From: Benincasa hispida
Lineage: Eukaryota > Streptophyta > Magnoliopsida > Cucurbitales > Cucurbitaceae
Length of the DNA stretch: 64,000 nucleotides
Direction of reading: 5' to 3'
Assembly (NCBI RefSeq): GCF_009727055.1
Contig: NC_052354.1
Span: 52,994,960-53,058,959 of the forward strand
Shown here: positions 58,400 through 64,000 of the stretch, piece by piece
Numbering within the stretch: the first letter of the stretch is position 1
How the letters are laid out: each line of letters starts with the position of its first letter
Notes under the pieces: model-generated
The model's input: the letters and a program-made list of their open reading frames with translations, nothing else
Told to the model about the DNA's origin: nothing
The model's database searches: none
Position numbers and translations under genes: made by a program

Positions 58400-61300
58400 C
58401 AATCTCTCTCTCCCACTCCACTCTTCTTTTTTTAATTACTTTAAAATAAAATTTATGCAATTTTCCCTTTTTATTTCGAAAAAAGTGGTTTGAATCTTCC
58501 ATCCATATGGTACTAAAAAATATATTTGTTTTCGTTTTGTCATATATATTTTAAAATATTTCAATCTTGATCTTTATATTCATATTCGAATCTCCCACCA
58601 TCAACGTAGGAATCATACGTCGATGTTTGGCATTGACATATATATTTATCTCGACGTATGGTATTTTGCTATTGGAATTTTACACAAAAAAATCGTCGGA
58701 AAAGTCTTGTGTCGAGGATTTTATGACTCTTTGTGGTGAATTTTTTCGTTAGTTAATAAAGTCAAAATTGTAATAGTGTTGATGACAATACGGAAGATTT
58801 TGGTATTTTTCTCATTGAAAAATTATTATTTAAATTTTGTTTGGCTAAATTATAAATTTAATCATCAACTTTAAACATGGTGTATATTTGATTTTGGAAT
58901 ATATACTAAACTTCATCTATATATTATATATAATTTTGAAGCATACTTATATTCAATTTATGTTGTTGATGGCATTAATAAAATGTGGAGGTAAAAAATC
59001 AAAATAATAATAAAAAAAAAAAAAATGTGAAGGTGTCATGCTATATACCAAATTCAATCAAAACTAATATACTTAAACATGCCACGTTAGGCTAATGTTT
59101 GATAAAAAAAAAAAGTGAAACTAATTATATACTTTGTCAAGATGATTAAACTATAAAATAATGAATAAGTCAAAAAAAATCAATTTTATTTTTGAATTAA
59201 CAAATATATTCGATTTGTATTCTAAACTTTCAAGTTTAGTGTGGTTACAACTTTTACTTTAGATTTAAATAAATGTTACCATTTCTTGAAAATTATCAAT
59301 GAAAATACTCTCATGTAACTTTTAAGGAATATAGTACATATGTTTAGTATGAAATAATTAATGAAGTTTTAAATATAAAACGAAAAGATTTTTGTTGAAA
59401 TTTAATTTGATAATTTTTATTTTACCTTTTTTTTTTTTTTGTTAAATCTAACAAGTGAATTTATTAGGAAACAATTATAATGAAAAAAAGATTGCAACAA
59501 AGTTTGAGGTTCAATAGAATGAAATAAGATACAAATTGATAAAACTAGTCAAATTTGCTTGCATAAAGATTTCTTTTTCCCTTTTAGTTAAAAATAATAA
59601 AAGCTCAAAGTTTCATCATTCATCGTGTTTTTAATTCTGTTTAAAATGTTATATCGACAAAAATATCGAAGTCTCAATTTTACGAAAATGTCAATGGATA
59701 TTTCTGAAAAAAAATAAAAATAAAAAATAATATTTTACACTTTTTGAACAAGCTAACATGATTATTATTTATATTATATTTAGGATAATTATATTAAATG
59801 ATAAAACCGTTAAAATATTTTCAAATATTGCAAAATGTCACGGTTTATCATGATGGACCGCAATAGACATGTATAAATGATCTATCACTAACTAACAATA
59901 TTTTACTATATTTATAAATAAGTTGGTCCATTATTTACATTAATGACATTTTGTTATTTATATTTTTGTGTTTCACATATATTTTTACGATATAATGCAA
60001 ATCAACCTGGAAATTTGGATGAAAATCGCCAATCTATAGTTTTTTTGGCCACGAACTTGTTACATTAAAAAGGTACTCTATTTTTTGGTATAAAAAAGAA
60101 TAATGATTTGAAGAGCTTATCTCTTTGGAACATTTTCTTCTCTTTAATTTTGCCGACAGATATAAATGAAATGGGGTCATAGAAATTGAACTTTAGAAAT
60201 AGTGCTAATCAAAATGACATACATTATATTATATACAATAATTTAGGTGTGAAATAATTATATATAGCTAACTTTGAATTTTTTTGGCAAATAAACTAAC
60301 TACATAAAGGTCTTTTATTCACGCATGCTCTTCAATTATATTCTCTCGAACAAATCACCATCATATCTTTTTCTTTTTAAAATCACCCAAAATTCAAATC
60401 CTCCATTCCTTCTCATAATGAGGGATACAATTAATGTTTTTTGTTTTTTTTTTTAATTAAGTCTCCAGATACTATTTTCAAACTTATTTTTGTTTTTTTA
60501 ATTTCACTAATAATTCAATCATTGTACTTAGGAAAAATACAAATCATTATAAGAAATGGAGATGAAATATGCTTAATTTTCAAAAATAAAAAACAAAAAA
60601 CGAAATGGTCATCAAAGTGGCCTTTATCGTAATCAAGTAGACGACAAAACAAACAAATTAAAAATACAAATTAACTACTAAAACGATCCTTAATCAAATT
60701 GAATAAAATGATGTAACTTTTGATTTATATTATTTTTGTTAGGAAAAGTCTCTCATATATTGGAAAATAATTAAGAAAAATTTTATTACAATTACAAAAT
60801 TTTCTAACCAATTTCAATTACAAGAAGAATCTCTCAAAACTATTGTACAATTCACACCATTTTTTTCACTCTCAACAAGAGAATTCAAAATAGAAATTTA
60901 ACAAAGTTTAGCACATCTAAACTTGAAGTATTTCTAACCAGGACGACTTGAAACTAAAGGCTTAGACTCCTTTTACATTGTTAGAAAGCCCATCACTTTC
61001 TTGAACTTTCTTAATGTGGAACAACTCCCCCGTTAAATATTTTTCTAAAACCCTACAATTCTATGAACTCAAATTAACGGCAATATATATGTCATTTATT
61101 CGAATAGGAAAATGCATCTGACCTTTACGTGACGCTGTAGTGAATTTGTTTGAAGGAAAAATAACATAGTCTGCAAAAGAGAAAATCTACATACTCGGTG
61201 TGACTACATACATTCTAATATTTAAATAAAAGAGTAAAAAAATGTAAGTTTAGGGAATTTGAGAGTAGGATTCAAGTTAATTACCTCACATGGAACTATA

Positions 61301-62040
61301 ATGATGTTTTATAGGAGAATTAACCTAACGTTCATCTTAGTCCTCTTAGGATTATATGAGTTTTTCCTAATCCGGACTAAATCTTAACTAGCTGAATGAA
61401 TAATTGATTTTGTAATTATTTGAGACAAGTCTATTTTATCTTAGACATATTTTTCTAATCTTTCTTTGGTCTTCGACCTAGTCTATTAGGTCCAAAATTA
61501 CCCATAATAATATTAGTCCTATAAGAAAAATGGAAAATTAAAATTTCCCATAAAGAAGATATATAGCTCCATGGTATAAAGAAAAGGAAAAGGAGGAGAA
61601 AAACTAGCAACAACTTGGGAAGCAAATGAAAGAAAAGGGCATAAAGATGAAGCCCCAAGCAATTAAAGAGGAGGCCAGTCTTTGGCCATGCACTAAGGGA
61701 ACACTGTCCTATAGGGTTTTTGCCTATAATAATTCTACTTACCTTTTTTCTTTTTTATCTTCACTTCTCTTCCCTTTATAGTCAATGTTCCCTTTCTCCT
61801 CATTCAACAAACAACATGATCTAGAGAAATACAAAACACCCTTTTCATAAAAAGTTTAAAAATATTCTTTTTCACGATTCGAAATAGATAATATCTCCGT
61901 CATGTCGTAAACCCAAACACATTTCCTCACACTTTTTTTTGTTAATTTTAAGGAATGCAAAAGACGAGTATGATTTCAATTATATAAAAAAACTTTAAAA
62001 ATACATAACCAAGTAATAATCTAAATACCAAAATAGAGTA
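58400..62040. other. AT-rich intergenic region
   Basis: No genes were recognised. It contains a CAAAATGTCACGG/GATCTATCACTA repeat block at 59820-59940 and a family M1 remnant at 60450-60625 (ending GAAATGGTCATCAAAGTGGCC). The frame at 61658-61455 is hydrophobic by composition only. Confidence 0.5.
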
Positions 62041-62050
62041 GACTATAAAG

Positions 62051-62158
62051 AGAAATGGGCTAGATTTTTGTGAGACTATATGCTTATTAAAATAGAATAG
62101 GTGAAAATTAACATAAATTTAATGAGCATATAATCTAACAAAATCTACTCCATTCTAT
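62051..62158. repeat. Imperfect inverted repeat (hairpin-forming)
   Basis: The left arm 62051-62092 (GAAATGGGCTAGATTTTTGT...) is largely complementary to the right arm 62119-62158 (inverse AGAATGGAGTAGATTTTGTT). Arms are about 40 bp with a loop of about 26 bp. It may be a small MITE. Confidence 0.65.
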
Positions 62159-62779
62159 CATTCCCTAACACTTGTTTTTATACACTAACTTTGAAAATTA
62201 AATCCTACATTATCATAGATTTGTGATTTTGATAAATTTTTCTTCAATATTTTTTTTTCGATTCAATTAAATTGAAGAAGTGAAAAAAATGTAGTAACTT
62301 GATTACCAACGAGAAAAAAGAAATATCTTATATTTATTCATATAAATTATTTTTATTGGTCCAATAATAGAGATTAAACAATAGTAGGGCCTATGTTTAC
62401 TAGGTGAGGAACCTAATAAGTCAATAGTTAATACATAATGATGATGATAGTTGAAGACTTACTTATTAAAGGGGTAGGGAGAAAGAGAACCCATGCATGT
62501 TCCACCCATGACTTAATAATAAGACTTTTTTATTAGCCCTTTTCCAAACAAATAAAAAGGTAAGAAAACATGCTTTCTTCTTCCCATTTCTTACTCATAT
62601 TATAATATTTTACCAAATTCTACATTCATTTTCATCTTATTTTCGATTCATTTTATGCAAAAATAAATATGCATATATAATCAAATGTAAGCTTCTATTA
62701 TATATAGAATCACAAATTTGTATTAATTGCCAAAATTATAATCCTAATATAAAGTATAAAAAAATTACTATATGTGTGT

Positions 62780-63120
62780 GGATTGAAAAAGGTCGAACTT
62801 TTGACTTCAAAGTTGATAGTATAAGTACTATACTAGTTGATATATATATATATATATATATATTACACGTGTGTACGCGTGTTACAATAAAATGCAACAA
62901 TAACTATCTAGAAGCTTTTACAAAAATGTTAAAAGTGTAAAAAAAATTAAAAGTTCTTTTGACTAATTATAAATTATTAAAGACATGTTTGAGATGTGGG
63001 TCGGAAAAAGTCGAACTTTTGACTTCAAAATTGATAGTATAATCATTATGCTAGTTTATATAAATATGTGCACATGCATTAAAATAAAAACAACAATAAC
63101 TATCTAGAAGCTTTCGTAGT
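62780..63120. repeat. Direct duplication with an (AT)n tract
   Basis: The segment from 62785 (GTCGAACTTTTGACTTCAAA, then GATAGTATAA) recurs from 63011. The second shared block, AACAATAACTATCTAGAAGC, is at 62897 and 63092. The first copy has an expanded (AT)n tract (62840-62862). Confidence 0.75.
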
Positions 63121-63755
63121 TTCTTGGCAAAAATGTGCTTTTTTAGGTTTTTGTCATTTCTTTTTGTGCTAATTTCTTCATTAATTATTTGGCAGGAAGC
63201 ACCAATGTAGAATGTGAGAGTATGGATCCTAACCCTTTTTTTTTAAATTTTTGGGGATGAGTAATGTGAAACACATGCGTGTTCCCATGTATGAGTGGAG
63301 AAATTATTCGAGAGGGATTGTCAACAATATAGTTGACAATTTTGCTCTCTCGAACTTACAAGAGAAATTATTAAAGTACCTCAAATTTGTATTTAGTAGT
63401 TATTAGAAGATGTATAAAACATTAGAAAATGCATTTAATGGTTATTATGAGCCAACACATTCACATTCAATAACTTTTCGTATGAACTCGTATGTGAGCA
63501 CGAAAGATAGAGAGAGATTCACTTAAATTATATAGATGAGAGAACGAAACTTCATATTCTCTACATAACAATGCCCAAAAGTAAGTGATTCTACAACTTT
63601 TTCCTTTTATTTTTCTTCCCTTTCACAACAATTTGGATTGCATCAAAATTTGGCAGCTGACAAGCGAGTATAAGTCAGCACAAAATTAACTTGTTTAATT
63701 CTTTTGTGTATAAGAAATGACTCCAAGACATAGAAGGCAGCTCCATCTTGATATC

Positions 63756-63961
63756 TTATTTCCCATGGAGCTTGCAATAGGCATATAAGCAAGATCCCAG
63801 AAATCCAAGTGACTGCCCAACAACATTAAGCTAGAAAAGAACAAAAATCATGACAAGTTAACAACAAAAACAAAAAATGCATCAAGGTAACGAGATTGGC
63901 TTACGAAATCATAGGGAAGTCCTCCGAACAGAAACCAGCCTATCGCAATGCTGAAAACGTC
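63756..63961 (-). CDS. Probable nucleotide-sugar (drug/metabolite) transporter, last two exons (partial)
   Basis: Two exons on the minus strand have correct borders and phase 0: 63961-63905 (DVFSIAIGWFLFGGLPYDF) and 63830-63756 (LNVVGQSLGFLGSCLYAYCK, then LHGK and TAA). Together they form 43 residues with two hydrophobic helices joined by a short polar turn and a basic tail. This is the pattern of the last two membrane helices of SLC35-type nucleotide-sugar transporters, which exchange nucleotide sugars in the Golgi or ER. The FGGxPYDxLNxxGQxLGFxGSxLYAYxK string resembles plant UGNT1-like members from memory. The rest of the gene lies beyond the window edge, so the substrate cannot be judged. 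Confidence 0.6.
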
Positions 63962-64000
63962 CTATTTTAAAGCATTCAAATGTCAAAACGAGTACAAACG

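Noticed and set aside
61455..61658. 67-codon hydrophobic membrane protein
   Set aside because: Hydrophobicity comes from AAG/GAA-rich opposite strand; no homology or gene context.

Overview
This is eukaryotic plant nuclear DNA: AT-rich, with introns showing GT/AG borders, plant-specific gene families, a canonical plant microRNA and dense retrotransposon debris. The gene structures and dispersed repeats look like a cucurbit (Cucurbitaceae), but that is inference from memory of such sequences. The real genes are few. They are an intronless membrane-anchored calmodulin-like protein (33.0-33.7 kb, +), a five-exon CUE-domain protein (40.3-43.3 kb, -), a six-exon receptor-like cytoplasmic kinase of the RLCK VII/PBL type (46.9-54.2 kb, +), a MIR171 precursor (58.1 kb, -) and the last two exons of a probable nucleotide-sugar transporter (63.8-64.0 kb, -).

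The first ~29.8 kb is a transposon graveyard. From the left it holds a Gypsy-type gag remnant and its LTR, split by a Copia-family solo LTR that itself contains a second solo LTR. Then come a MULE transposase fragment, LTR fragments, a degenerate CACTA transposon (Tnp2 and Transposase_24 pseudogenes, -), a degenerate hAT transposase (+) and a 2.8-kb Gypsy-like LTR with an internal minisatellite. A Copia LTR with a broken RNase H end (-), a gag-bearing but pol-less Copia element with a 1.84-kb 3' LTR (+), and a LINE endonuclease fragment (+) follow. Two stretches carry dense arrays of a palindromic CGATCG-type motif.

From ~29.8 kb to the end the window is gene-bearing, with AT-rich intergenic DNA and many small MITE-like elements. 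One family with ends like GTCTCGTTTGATAACCATTT recurs at least eight times, including inside kinase introns. A GC-rich block at 36.4-37.0 kb looks like inserted mitochondrial DNA.

At 22058-22095 there is an exact inverted pair of Tn5 mosaic-end (Nextera) sequences flanked by a 75-bp duplication. This is almost certainly a sequencing-library junction left in the assembly, not biology. I found no undescribed multi-gene system. The genes are not an operon; the calmodulin-like protein and the kinase are both signalling proteins, but nothing here links them.
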